Shown one piece after another: positions 1 through 7,682 of a DNA stretch of 24,130 nucleotides. This DNA is from Chitinispirillales bacterium (lineage in GTDB: Bacteria; Fibrobacterota; Chitinivibrionia; Chitinivibrionales; Chitinivibrionaceae), in NCBI GenBank assembly GCA_031254455.1, contig JAIRUI010000024.1:1-24130 (forward strand), written 5' to 3'. How positions within the stretch are numbered: the first letter of the stretch is position 1; every line of letters begins with the position of its first letter. The translations under genes and the position numbers were made by a program. A model generated the notes under the pieces. It was not told the DNA's origin, searched no databases, and saw nothing but the letters and a program-made list of their open reading frames with translations.

Positions 1-2
1 AC

Positions 3-323
3 AGTGGGAGCGATAATTTGAGTGAAGTTGGTTGGTATAATGGTAACCAAACACATCATGTCGGTCAAAAGAAGGCTAACGAACTTGGCATATACGATAT
101 GAGCGGTAACGTATGGGAATGGTGCAGTGATTGGTATGGAAGTTATTCCACAGGTTCATTAACCGACCCGGTAGGACCATCATCGGGTTCTTACCGCGTC
201 TTTCGCGGCGGCAGTTGGGACTACTATTCGCAGGGTTGCCGTGTTGCCAATCGCGACTACGATACGCCGTCCAACAGCTACGGCTTTTTGGGCTTCCGCG
301 TCGCCTTCAATTCATCTCAATAA
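3..323 (+). CDS. FGE-sulfatase (SUMF1-type) domain protein, C-terminal part
   Basis: This is the 3' end of a gene that starts before the window. The frame is open back to base 3, so the in-frame TTG at 18 is probably not its start. The visible residues are the end of a formylglycine-generating-enzyme/SUMF1 fold: a GNVWEWCSDWY block, then FRGGSW, then the closing GFRVAF. In this superfamily true FGEs oxidise a Cys or Ser in sulfatases, but many bacterial members are secreted or surface proteins of other function. The catalytic region is outside the window, so activity cannot be judged. The protein ends three residues after the fold (SSQ), so no C-terminal sorting tail follows. Domain call is firm; function is open. 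Confidence 0.85.
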   Translation, partial: SGSDNLSEVGWYNGNQTHHVGQKKANELGIYDMSGNVWEWCSDWYGSYSTGSLTDPVGPSSGSYRVFRGGSWDYYSQGCRVANRDYDTPSNSYGFLGFRVAFNSSQ

Positions 324-369
324 CGCCGTAGGCATAGACGCTTTGAGTTGAAGGAAAAAAGAGAAAGAC

Positions 370-403
370 GGCGAAATAAGCGCGGAGAAATTTTCGCCAA
401 TTT
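370..403 (+). terminator. Possible weak terminator after the FGE-domain gene
   Basis: A 7-bp inverted repeat GGCGAAA / TTTCGCC (370-376 and 392-398) with a 15-nt loop is followed by a T-rich stretch. It lies between the FGE-domain gene and the DUF368 gene. The long loop and interrupted T-run make it a weak candidate. Confidence 0.35.
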
Positions 404-454
404 TGTTTCGGCGGATAGTATTTTCTCAAAAACTTAACGGCAAAAAGGAAAATA

Positions 455-1306
455 ATGAAAAGCGGAAACATCTGTGATTGGTTTCTTAGAGTTCTTAAAG
501 GTGCGTTAATCGGTATGGATTTTGTTTTACCCGGAGTAAGCGGATCGGCGCTTGCCGTGGTTTTTGGACTATATGAAAGAATTGTAGAAACTGTAGCTCA
601 TATAACAAAAAATTTCGTACAAAACATTTTGTTTTTTATTCCGGTAGGAATCGGCGGAACGCTAGGAGTATTCTTAATTTCGCACCCTATGAGTTTTTTA
701 TTGAAAAATCATCAAACGCAGGTTTTATGGTTTTTTGTCGGAACTATTTTAGGAACACTGCCTGATATATGGCAAAAATCTGGAGAAAAAGGTAGAAAAC
801 CGCGTCACATAATAATAATGATTTTAACGTTTATTTTGGGGACTGCGTTTTTGTTATTTTCGGGAAACTGGGGGTTTGGGCAGTTTGCGCTTAATCCTTT
901 AATTGCGTTTTTTGCCGGTTCGTCGATCGCTCTTGTCGCCTTAATTCCAGGATTGAGTTCGTCGAATTTTTTAGTTCTTTTCGGATTATACGAATCAATG
1001 ATCGACGCGTATAAGAGTCTGAATTTTACAGTCATCGTTCCATTCTTTGCAGGGCTGGCGATTTGTATTCTTCCGTTTTCAAAAGGAATTGAATTTCTGT
1101 TCAAAAAGGCTTTTACCGGATTTTTTCATTTCGTTGTAGGAATCGTTTTGGCTTCGACCGTTTTAATCGCCGCCATCGCTTCCGAAGGCTATAATTATCT
1201 GCAGATAGGTTCTATAGTCTGCGCCGCTTCATCAATCGCCGGAATTGTTTTTGCATATTGGATGTGTCAAATCAGTAAAAAATATGAAATAAAAAAAGGC
1301 GGCTGA
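455..1306 (+). CDS. DUF368 family membrane protein, probable undecaprenyl-phosphate translocase
   Basis: The protein has 283 residues and is almost entirely hydrophobic, with about eight membrane segments. It carries the DUF368 hallmark twice: LPGVSGSALAVVFGLYE near residues 25-41 and IPGLSSSNFLVLFGLYE near 164-180. This internal duplication of a Pro-Gly-x-Ser motif is typical of the family. DUF368 proteins (PopT) are known to return undecaprenyl phosphate, the lipid carrier for cell-wall and surface polysaccharides, across the cytoplasmic membrane. That role here is inferred from family. The start has AAAGGA six bases upstream. A TAGTAT -10-like box sits at about 415. The stop codon lies inside the stem of the downstream terminator. 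It is probably a single-gene unit. Confidence 0.88.
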   Translation: MKSGNICDWFLRVLKGALIGMDFVLPGVSGSALAVVFGLYERIVETVAHITKNFVQNILFFIPVGIGGTLGVFLISHPMSFLLKNHQTQVLWFFVGTILGTLPDIWQKSGEKGRKPRHIIIMILTFILGTAFLLFSGNWGFGQFALNPLIAFFAGSSIALVALIPGLSSSNFLVLFGLYESMIDAYKSLNFTVIVPFFAGLAICILPFSKGIEFLFKKAFTGFFHFVVGIVLASTVLIAAIASEGYNYLQIGSIVCAASSIAGIVFAYWMCQISKKYEIKKGG

Positions 1307-1323
1307 ATTTCTCAACCGCCTTT
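1291..1323 (-). terminator. Terminator between convergent genes
   Basis: The arms AAAGGCGG (1295-1302) and CCGCCTTT (1316-1323) pair, with an additional inner TGA/TCA pairing after one mismatch. Read on the minus strand the hairpin is followed by TTTTTTTATT, a good intrinsic terminator for the DUF5610-like gene. On the plus strand the tail is T-poor, so it is weaker for the DUF368 gene, whose stop codon it overlaps. Confidence 0.75.
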
Positions 1324-1341
1324 GATTAAATTACTAAAATC

Positions 1342-2040
1342 CTACGCTTTCACATCGACTTTGGACTTGTCTTCGCCGGTATAAGGAATTTCTATTCCCA
1401 TATTTTTTGCCCAGTTATCCAATTTTTCATAGACCGCGTTGCGCGTAAAGGTAATAACGCTCTTAATGTTTCCCGGAAGTTTTCCTCCGACAATTTTATC
1501 GGCTTCACCGAATCCGAGGTCGATAGCCGCCTTTATTTTGTCGTAAAACTCTTTGCCTTCAAGTCCGCTCTTCGCATAGAAACTTGTTGCAAAGTTGACT
1601 ATTCTTTCGGCGACGGCGTCCGGTTTCCACTCGTCCGGAAGGGTATCTATTATCTGTTCCGGAGTCAATGTCTTATCGCTTTCGGAAATCAATTTGTCCC
1701 AATCAAGGTTATCCCAATCGATTTCTTCGCCGTTTACCTTAACTTTTCCGCTTGCGTTTATACCGGAATTTTTGAGAATACTACGAATAATGCTTGCTTG
1801 CAGCCGTCTGTATTCATCTTTAATAGTCCGGACAATTTCATCGGAATTGTTTTTGCCGCCACGAACAGTTTCATTCTCAGAAACCGCCTCGCCTTTTTCT
1901 TTTGAAAACACCGCTCCGTCTTCTTTTATCGGCTTTTTGACGTTTTCGTCGCCGATACCTTCCTTGCCTTTCCGCTGGTAATTAGAAGTCGTCCGAAACG
2001 ATTCCGCGGAAACGTTGTTGTTTCCTACTCCTTGAATCAT
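1342..2040 (-). CDS. Hypothetical protein, DUF5610-like
   Basis: The product is 232 residues and soluble, with no signal peptide or membrane segment. Residues 1 to about 65 are rich in Gly, Asn, Lys and Glu and look disordered. The rest is a helical domain. The stretch around AERIVNFATSFYAKSGLEG, followed by a KIKAAIDLGFGEADKIVGG segment and a late Tyr/Leu-rich helix, resembles DUF5610, a family of unknown function that databases sometimes mislabel as hydrogenase-4 component G. This match is from memory. The start is well supported by an AAGGAGGG Shine-Dalgarno sequence. The gene is on the same strand as the ANTAR gene but 126 bp downstream, with its own candidate promoter and terminator, so it is probably transcribed alone. 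Function unknown. Confidence 0.7.
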   Translation of the reverse strand: MIQGVGNNNVSAESFRTTSNYQRKGKEGIGDENVKKPIKEDGAVFSKEKGEAVSENETVRGGKNNSDEIVRTIKDEYRRLQASIIRSILKNSGINASGKVKVNGEEIDWDNLDWDKLISESDKTLTPEQIIDTLPDEWKPDAVAERIVNFATSFYAKSGLEGKEFYDKIKAAIDLGFGEADKIVGGKLPGNIKSVITFTRNAVYEKLDNWAKNMGIEIPYTGEDKSKVDVKA

Positions 2041-2067
2041 AATTCCCTCCTTGGTAAAATCCTATCC

Positions 2068-2096
2068 TTAATATATATATCGGAATTGTTTTACAA
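2068..2096 (-). promoter_or_regulatory. Candidate sigma-70-type promoter of the DUF5610-like gene
   Basis: On the minus strand, TTGTAA (2091-2096) and TATTAA (2068-2073) are separated by 17 bases. They lie about 30 bp upstream of the start codon at 2040. Confidence 0.4.
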
Positions 2097-2166
2097 AACT
2101 TTAGTATTAACAAAGCGACATGTTCTTTTTTATTCGCGGCGATTTGCTTTTCCGTGTCGCTTCTGG

Positions 2167-2736
2167 TTAACCGTCATACGTTTTCAAAATTCCTTTAGCG
2201 ATTTCTATTCTGGTGCTGCGAACGTCCATAGCCTGTTTCCCGATAAATCTGTGGGCTTCTATTTCGCTCATTTTCAAATTGGAAACCAAAATCAGTTTCG
2301 CCCTGTCGATTACCCTCATATCTTCTATTTTCTGCCTCAATTTACCGTTTTCTATCTGCATTTTTTTAAGACGGCTTTGCGCCGATTGAGCGAGTTTAAG
2401 GACCGACCAGAAAATCGTTTTATCTACCGGTTTGGCGACAACCAAAATACCGTCGTTTTCGGTAATTGCGGACACTTCGTCAAAAAATTCACTTTGGACG
2501 ACAAGTATAACCTGCGCGATATTCTTTGACGCGATATGCCTTGCCAAATTTTCACCGCTTTCGTCGATAAGCGGAACGTTAATTATCGCCAAATCGAAAT
2601 CCCGCTCCATAATCAGCCGCCGCGCTTTTTCCGCCGAATGCAAAACGCTGATATTTTCGCAAGACGCCGCTTTAAGAATTTCGGTAAAAAAAACGGCGCT
2701 TTTTTCAGCGTCTGAAACTATCAGAGCGTTTTCCAT
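2167..2736 (-). CDS. ANTAR-domain antiterminator with degenerate receiver domain
   Basis: A 189-residue two-domain regulator. Residues 1 to about 110 form a receiver-like domain with an acidic D9 and the conserved K102-P103, but the phospho-acceptor position reads DLAIINVPLID, with Asn53 in place of Asp. Residues 113-140 are a likely coiled coil. Residues about 134-188 are an ANTAR RNA-binding domain, with the typical RAKLIL...MSEIEAHRFI.KQAMD.R pattern. ANTAR proteins bind paired hairpins in leader RNAs and prevent termination, often in nitrogen genes. The gene lies 18 bp downstream of a glutamine synthetase gene. This matches known glnA-ANTAR pairs such as those in clostridia and suggests nitrogen control. 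The Asn suggests that control is not by phosphorylation, perhaps by a partner protein. No clear tandem-hairpin target was found in this window. Confidence 0.88.
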   Translation of the reverse strand: MENALIVSDAEKSAVFFTEILKAASCENISVLHSAEKARRLIMERDFDLAIINVPLIDESGENLARHIASKNIAQVILVVQSEFFDEVSAITENDGILVVAKPVDKTIFWSVLKLAQSAQSRLKKMQIENGKLRQKIEDMRVIDRAKLILVSNLKMSEIEAHRFIGKQAMDVRSTRIEIAKGILKTYDG

Positions 2737-2754
2737 ATTTAGTCGCCGTCTTTC

Positions 2755-4077
2755 TTATACGCAGTCGAAAAATCTCTCTTTGTAAAACTTCGCCTTGTCG
2801 GTAAGGGCTAAGTCGAATTCCGTCACTTCGTTTTTCTTTATCGTAATATATTTCAAAAGCAATTCCTCTCCGACTATATTTTTAACGAATGGGCTGTTTT
2901 GCGCCAAACTTATCGCTTCTTTCAAACTTGCGGGCAGACGAACGAGATTTTTTGTCAGGTCTTCGTTTGCGGAATACAAATCAATATTAAGGGGCGCCGG
3001 TAAAGTAAGTCCGTTTTCTATCCCGTCAAGTCCTGCCGACATTATTAAAGCAAAAGCAAAATACGGATTAAGCGACGGATCGGGCGAGCGTAATTCCATT
3101 CTTACTTTTTCGCCGGACGCCGCAGGGATTCTGACAAGTTGCGAACGATTCTGGTGAGACCATGACACAAATTTCGGCGCTTCAAATTCACCAAAACGCT
3201 CGTACGAATTGACAATCGGGTTTAAGAATAAAGTCATTTCCGGTGTTTTAGACAATATGCCGGCGATAAAACTTTCCGCCGCGTTTGATTGTCCGCCCTC
3301 TATGTTTCTAAAAATATTAACTCCGTTTTTAATAAGCGAAATATTAACGTGTAAGCCGTTTCCCGCCGTTTGCGGTATAGGTTTTGGCATAAAAGATGCA
3401 TATAAGCCGTTACGAGAAGCGATCGCTTTTACTACCGATTTAAAGTTTAGCAAATTATCGGCGCAATTCAGCGCTCCGCCGAACTTGAAATCGATTTCAT
3501 TTTGTCCGGGTCCGCGTTCGTGGTGAGAACATTCCGGCGTTATTCCCATTTCATCAAGCGTCAGGCAGATTTCGCGGCGGATGTTTTCGCCTTTGTCAAG
3601 CGGCGAAATATCAAAATAACCGCCTTTGTCAAGCGGTGTTTCGGTCGGTTCGCCGTTTTCATCGGTTTTGAAAAGATAAAACTCGCATTCCGCGCCGATT
3701 TTGCAAAAATAACCCATTTCTTGACAGCGGTTTTCGGCTTCTTTCAGTAAATTTCTGGTGTCGTAGTGAAACGGCGTCGCATCGGGATTTTTAATGTCAC
3801 AGAAGAAACGTGCGACTCTGCCGGTTCCCGGACGCCATGGCAATATCGCAAGTGTTTCGGGGGCTGGGAAAAGCAATAAATCGGATTCGGTCACGTCTCG
3901 AAAACCTTTGATTGCGTGAGCGTCGAATAACACGCCGTTTTCAAAAGCGGACGGTAATTCTTCTGATACGATAGAGATATTTTTTTGAAATCCGAACAGA
4001 TCGCAAAAACCCAAACGAATGAATTTTATGTCGTTTTCTTTGACGAATTCTAATATTTCAGATACTGCGCCGTTCAT
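2755..4077 (-). CDS. glnA: Glutamine synthetase, type I (GSI-alpha size)
   Basis: A cytoplasmic enzyme that joins ammonia to glutamate using ATP. The 440-residue length fits the GSI-alpha subgroup, and I see no Tyr-containing adenylylation loop. Motifs in order: DLFG (26-29) in the N-terminal beta-grasp domain; ECEFYLF (about residue 128), with metal-binding glutamates; the HHERGPGQNEIDF block (about 183-195); NGLHVN (about 240), with the ammonia/ATP-site His; NRSQLVRIP (about 310-318); and MELRSPDPSLNPY (about 325-337). The start has AAAGG six bases upstream. It sits 36 bp after the 2-hydroxyacyl-CoA dehydratase-like gene and 18 bp before the ANTAR gene, so the three probably form one operon. 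If this copy is not adenylylated, control at the transcript level by the ANTAR protein is a natural alternative (inference). Confidence 0.95.
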   Translation of the reverse strand: MNGAVSEILEFVKENDIKFIRLGFCDLFGFQKNISIVSEELPSAFENGVLFDAHAIKGFRDVTESDLLLFPAPETLAILPWRPGTGRVARFFCDIKNPDATPFHYDTRNLLKEAENRCQEMGYFCKIGAECEFYLFKTDENGEPTETPLDKGGYFDISPLDKGENIRREICLTLDEMGITPECSHHERGPGQNEIDFKFGGALNCADNLLNFKSVVKAIASRNGLYASFMPKPIPQTAGNGLHVNISLIKNGVNIFRNIEGGQSNAAESFIAGILSKTPEMTLFLNPIVNSYERFGEFEAPKFVSWSHQNRSQLVRIPAASGEKVRMELRSPDPSLNPYFAFALIMSAGLDGIENGLTLPAPLNIDLYSANEDLTKNLVRLPASLKEAISLAQNSPFVKNIVGEELLLKYITIKKNEVTEFDLALTDKAKFYKERFFDCV

Positions 4078-4113
4078 TTTTTTACCTTTCGTTCAAACAT
4101 AAAAAATTGTTCA

Positions 4114-5505
4114 CTAAACAATGCCGTCTTGCTTAGCTTTTTTGTTTTCTAATTTCTGCTTTGCTTTGAACAACATCATACTGACGCGGGAAAGAATATT
4201 CACTTCGTTATCGCCGGACGTTTCAATCGGCAAAAAGTTTAAATTCGGATACATTGCGATAATTTTGCTTTGAACGCCGTCGGAAACGCCGCTTGACGGC
4301 ATACAGCCAAACGGTTTCACAGAAATAAACCCATCGACTTTGTCGTGATAATAAATCGCCTCGGCAATTTCCAAATTTCCTTCGCCGCCGAAAATTGAAG
4401 TGTGATAATGTTCGTGTCCTAATTTTGCCAATTCGTCCAAATCATGAATTTCACCCCGTCCGCCGAATTGCTTTTGATTAAAAAAGAAATTCAAAAGATT
4501 ATATATTATCTCCACAAAAGCGTTTGAAAAATTTTGCCTTTTGATATAATTTTTACAAAATTTCGCTTCCTTATCGTTTTTTGCGTATTTCAAATGCTCA
4601 AAATATCTGTAATTCTTGCTCCAACCCTCATAGATTCCGCGCTGTGTAAACATTCCCGGAATTACCTCGCAGTCTTCGTCGGCTATGAATCTGCGTAAAT
4701 TGTAGTTCCCGTCGCCGTGAGCCAGATTCGCAAAAATCTCACCCGTTACAAAAATCAGCGGAATTTCCTTGTCAATCTTCTCAATTTTTGCGATTTTTTT
4801 ACCAGCTTTATGCAGGGCGATAGGCAGTTTGAAAATATAAAAGCGGCTCATAAACGCTTTTAAAAGGTCGTTTTTGCATTCGTCAATGACTTTTATTGCC
4901 GCGGTTTTATCTTTTGCGTACGGACGAATCGCACATTCCGCGATATGAATAAAATCGCCCAATATGAAACTTAAAACGAAATGGATTTTGAAATACGGAG
5001 AAAATTTGAACGCGGAGTTTTTAGGCATCGGCGGATCCTGAATAATATCCGAATTGAAAATCAATATACGAAAGTCTTTGAAACCCATCGCATTCGTAAC
5101 TTTCAAATATTCTTCGGGATACATCCCGTATCTGCAAGGACCGCATTGTCCGCCGCCCGAAATAAAAACATATTTTTCAACAATTTCGTCTTTACTCAGA
5201 CGCTCTTCTTTTTCAATCCGCAAAAGTTCGTCGATAAAAGTTCCTAATGTGAAATATACAGGATTGCACTGCATTCGCGTTCCGTATTCGCGCCCCAGCA
5301 GAAAGTCGTCTTTTGTGTGGTTCCCCAAATCGCGGTATTTGTAACCGCGGCGATGAAAATACGCCTGTAAAAAGAACGATTTGTTTTCTTCAATCATATT
5401 GTAAAGAATTGTGACTTTTTTCTTGTCTTTTTTATCCCAAACCGGATTTCTAAATCCTTCCCACTGTTCTTTCTTCACAAATTTTGGCGCAATTACGTTT
5501 TTCAT
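4114..5505 (-). CDS. 2-hydroxyacyl-CoA dehydratase/activase-related protein (DUF2229-like)
   Basis: The protein has 463 residues and no signal peptide. Its pattern matches the Fe-S subunits associated with 2-hydroxyacyl-CoA dehydratases and CoA-enzyme activases (COG3580/COG3581, HgdB-like). It contains GREYGTRMQCNP with Cys80, then GGGQCGPCRYGMYPEEY with Cys121 and Cys124, and near the C-terminus PFGCMPSSG with Cys401 followed by an FLPIETSGD segment. These cysteines are likely 4Fe-4S ligands. Such proteins normally need a BadF/BcrAD-type ATPase to drive electrons in, and none is encoded in this window. The substrate is unknown. It is first in a probable operon with glutamine synthetase and the ANTAR regulator (gaps of 36 and 18 bp). 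The start has GGGAGA four bases upstream. Family assignment is good; the exact activity is not known. Confidence 0.78.
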   Translation of the reverse strand: MKNVIAPKFVKKEQWEGFRNPVWDKKDKKKVTILYNMIEENKSFFLQAYFHRRGYKYRDLGNHTKDDFLLGREYGTRMQCNPVYFTLGTFIDELLRIEKEERLSKDEIVEKYVFISGGGQCGPCRYGMYPEEYLKVTNAMGFKDFRILIFNSDIIQDPPMPKNSAFKFSPYFKIHFVLSFILGDFIHIAECAIRPYAKDKTAAIKVIDECKNDLLKAFMSRFYIFKLPIALHKAGKKIAKIEKIDKEIPLIFVTGEIFANLAHGDGNYNLRRFIADEDCEVIPGMFTQRGIYEGWSKNYRYFEHLKYAKNDKEAKFCKNYIKRQNFSNAFVEIIYNLLNFFFNQKQFGGRGEIHDLDELAKLGHEHYHTSIFGGEGNLEIAEAIYYHDKVDGFISVKPFGCMPSSGVSDGVQSKIIAMYPNLNFLPIETSGDNEVNILSRVSMMLFKAKQKLENKKAKQDGIV

Positions 5506-5529
5506 TTTCTCCCGACTTTTTACTGAAAA

Positions 5530-5558
5530 ATACTATTCGCCGTACAAAAAAACAAAAA
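5530..5558 (-). promoter_or_regulatory. Candidate promoter of the glnA operon
   Basis: On the minus strand, TAGTAT (5530-5535) lies 25 bp upstream of the start codon at 5505, with a T-rich TTTTTG element 17 bp further upstream. The -10 box is the same hexamer as at the purA promoter. The -35 match is poor. Confidence 0.3.
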
Positions 5559-5584
5559 TGAACGGACGAAGTTAATTCAATGGG

Positions 5585-5869
5585 ACTTATAAGATATGTC
5601 GCCATAAATAATTTTCCGTCTCCGATGTTTTATCTTCACCGTCATCAAACGGTATTGAAAGTGTCTGGGCAGTATTTAAGCGCGGTATGTATGGCGTGTT
5701 TCATAACGTTTCTGATAAACATTTGCAAAGATACGCTAATGAGTAGGCGTTTCGTTTGAATGACGGTAACTGTAGATACAACACAATGGATAGAATTGAC
5801 GGTATACTTGCAGGATGTCGGGGAAAGAAGTTATCCTATAAGATGTTGACCGGGAAGGTAGCGGCATAA
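5585..5869 (+). pseudogene. IS1595/ISXO2-type transposase remnant (C-terminal fragment)
   Basis: No intact ORF covers this gap, but one reading frame shows a recognisable DDE_Tnp_IS1595 C-terminus. After TYKICRHK there is a stop (TAA 5609-5611). The frame then runs SNGIESVWAVFKRGMYGVFH and DKHLQRYANE into a second stop (TAG 5744-5746), then AFRLNDGNCRYNTMDRID, ending at TAA 5867-5869. NGIESVWA..KRG is the conserved end of the catalytic domain, with the third acidic catalytic residue in NGIE. NE-AFRLN is normally uninterrupted (NEFAFRLN), so the TAG lies where Phe is expected. The first two thirds of the transposase are missing and no terminal inverted repeats were found. This is a dead insertion-sequence fragment between the glnA operon and purA. 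Confidence 0.85.
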
Positions 5870-5892
5870 CAAAATATAAAAACACAGTTAAT

Positions 5893-5920
5893 TTGAATTT
5901 TTCTGACAAACAAATAGTAT
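5893..5920 (+). promoter_or_regulatory. Candidate sigma-70-type promoter of the purA operon
   Basis: TTGAAT (5893-5898) and TAGTAT (5915-5920) are separated by 16 bp. They lie 24 bp after the transposase fragment ends and about 55 bp before the purA start. They form the best-matching promoter in the gap. Confidence 0.5.
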
Positions 5921-5975
5921 TTTACATGGGTTTTTGTGAAAAAGCGGGATTTTTGCGATTAATAAGGAGAGAAGA

Positions 5976-7268
5976 ATGGCTAATTCGGTTGTTATAGGCT
6001 CGCAATGGGGTGACGAAGGTAAAGCCAAAGTAATAGATTATCTTACTGAAAAGGCGGATATTGTAGTCAGGTATCAGGGCGGAGCGAACGCCGGGCATAC
6101 GGTCATAGTGGACGGCAAAAAATTTGTTTTTCACATGCTTCCCAGCGGAATAATTTCCGCAGAAAAGATTTGCGTAATCGCTAACGGGGTTGTTTTTGAC
6201 GCACAACAGTTTTTGTGTGAAGTCGATGATCTTTCCAAACAAGGCGTAAATATTGAGAATCGCTTATTTGTCTCAGATATCGCTCATTTGGTTTTACCAT
6301 ACCACAAAATCGTCGATTGCGCACGCGAAGAAATGCTTGCAAGAGAAAGCGGGAACAAAATCGGCACGACGGGAAGAGGTATAGGACCCGCTTATTCAGA
6401 TAAGTCGATTCGCTGTGGAATAAGAACCGGAGAATTGCTGAATTTTGATATGTTTGTTAAAAGATTTACGCAGCAGTATAACGAAAAAAAGAATTTGGTC
6501 GAGCGATTCTACAAAGCGAAATTTGACTTGTCGCTTGACGAAACGATTGGACAATATCGTGAAATCGCAAAGAGGATAACTCCGCTTTTGAAAGATACGG
6601 CATATTTTCTATTTGAGCAAAGCCGTAAAGGTAAAAAATTGCTTTTTGAAGGCGCTCAGGGCAATTTTTTGGATATCGACCACGGAACTTATCCGTTTGT
6701 CACAAGTTCCAACACGTCTATCGGTTCGGTTTCTACGGGAAGCGGCGTTGCGGCGAACGAAATAGACGAAATTATAGGCATAGTAAAAGCGTACACTACA
6801 CGAGTCGGAAACGGTCCTTTCCCAACGGAATTATTTGACGAAGACGGCGTAAATTTGCAGACTATAGGCGGCGAAAAAGGCGCGACGACCGGCAGGGCGC
6901 GTCGCTGCGGTTGGCTTGATACGGTTTTGATCAGAAAGTCGATTCAACTGAACGGATTCACAAAATTGGCGATAACCAAATTAGACGTGCTTAATACGTT
7001 CAAAAAAATAAAGATTTGCACTAAATACGAAATCGACTCAAAAATAGTCGAGCGGTTTCCGACTTCTATAGACGATTTGGCGAAAGCGAAACCTATTTAT
7101 GAAGAATTTGACGGCTGGGAATGTTTACTTGACGACTGTAAAAGTTTTGACCAACTTCCCGAAAACGCCAAAAAGTACCTCAATCGGCTTAAAGAATTAT
7201 GCTATGGCGTCGAATTTAATATGGTTTCCATCGGTGCGGATAGAAACCAAACGATAGGAATCGGATAA
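5976..7268 (+). CDS. purA: Adenylosuccinate synthetase
   Basis: PurA makes adenylosuccinate from IMP, aspartate and GTP, the first committed step to AMP, in the cytoplasm. The 430-residue length is normal. The N-terminal SQWGDEGKAK supplies catalytic Asp13, and GGANAGHT supplies His41, both at the same positions as in E. coli. Later motifs are GPFPTELFDEDG, TTGRARRCGWLD (IMP/GTP site) and TKLDVLN. The GTP loop reads GDEGKAK where most enzymes have GDEGKGK (Gly17 to Ala). A strong AAGGAGAG Shine-Dalgarno precedes the ATG. The gene leads a tight operon: the LytR_C gene starts at the base after its stop codon. Confidence 0.97.
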   Translation: MANSVVIGSQWGDEGKAKVIDYLTEKADIVVRYQGGANAGHTVIVDGKKFVFHMLPSGIISAEKICVIANGVVFDAQQFLCEVDDLSKQGVNIENRLFVSDIAHLVLPYHKIVDCAREEMLARESGNKIGTTGRGIGPAYSDKSIRCGIRTGELLNFDMFVKRFTQQYNEKKNLVERFYKAKFDLSLDETIGQYREIAKRITPLLKDTAYFLFEQSRKGKKLLFEGAQGNFLDIDHGTYPFVTSSNTSIGSVSTGSGVAANEIDEIIGIVKAYTTRVGNGPFPTELFDEDGVNLQTIGGEKGATTGRARRCGWLDTVLIRKSIQLNGFTKLAITKLDVLNTFKKIKICTKYEIDSKIVERFPTSIDDLAKAKPIYEEFDGWECLLDDCKSFDQLPENAKKYLNRLKELCYGVEFNMVSIGADRNQTIGIG

Positions 7269-7682
7269 ATGCGTCAGGAAATTACGCTCTCGCTGATTGC
7301 GTTGGTGATTTTGATTACGGCGATTTTTCTTGGGAAAAGCAGCGAGATATATAATTCGCAGTATTCGGTTAAAGAAAAAATCGGTTTCACCGCTTCCGGC
7401 GAGTCGGTTATTTGGGTATATAACGGGTGCGGAAGACCGAGAGTAGCCGAAAGGGTTACCAATATTTTACGAGATAAAGGATTTGACGCTTACAATAAAA
7501 GAAACATGCCTATGCAGACTTATTCAAATACGCTTGTTATTTCACGAACGGGCGATATGAAAACTGCAAAAAGCGTTGCGGAACATCTTAACGTGAAAAA
7601 TCCGTTTTTTTTAATCAGCGATGTTGAAACTACAAACGAAATCACCGTGATTGTCGGCGATTCTTTTAGGGAGTTGGAATGA
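7269..7682 (+). CDS. LytR_C-domain membrane-anchored protein
   Basis: A 137-residue protein with one N-terminal membrane segment (residues about 5-22) and an outside-facing C-terminal domain. That domain begins IWVYNGCGRPRVAERVTNIL and has the NG-G...A..V...L...GF pattern of LytR_C (PF13399). The domain is often attached to LCP cell-wall ligases, but here it stands alone with no catalytic LCP domain, so a role at the envelope is only suggested. The start codon directly follows the purA stop. The stop overlaps the rsfS start by four bases (ATGA), which implies translational coupling. LytR_C or LytR genes next to rsfS are a recurrent bacterial arrangement. Confidence 0.8.
   Translation: MRQEITLSLIALVILITAIFLGKSSEIYNSQYSVKEKIGFTASGESVIWVYNGCGRPRVAERVTNILRDKGFDAYNKRNMPMQTYSNTLVISRTGDMKTAKSVAEHLNVKNPFFLISDVETTNEITVIVGDSFRELE

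Noticed and set aside
2113..2162. AAGCGACA / TGTCGCTT inverted repeat after the ANTAR gene as its terminator
   Set aside because: The loop is 34 nt and there is no T-run after it on the minus strand, so it is not a convincing terminator.
5922..6242. Minus-strand ORF of 106 codons opposite the purA start
   Set aside because: It is antisense to the well-supported N-terminus of PurA and shows no domain or ribosome site.
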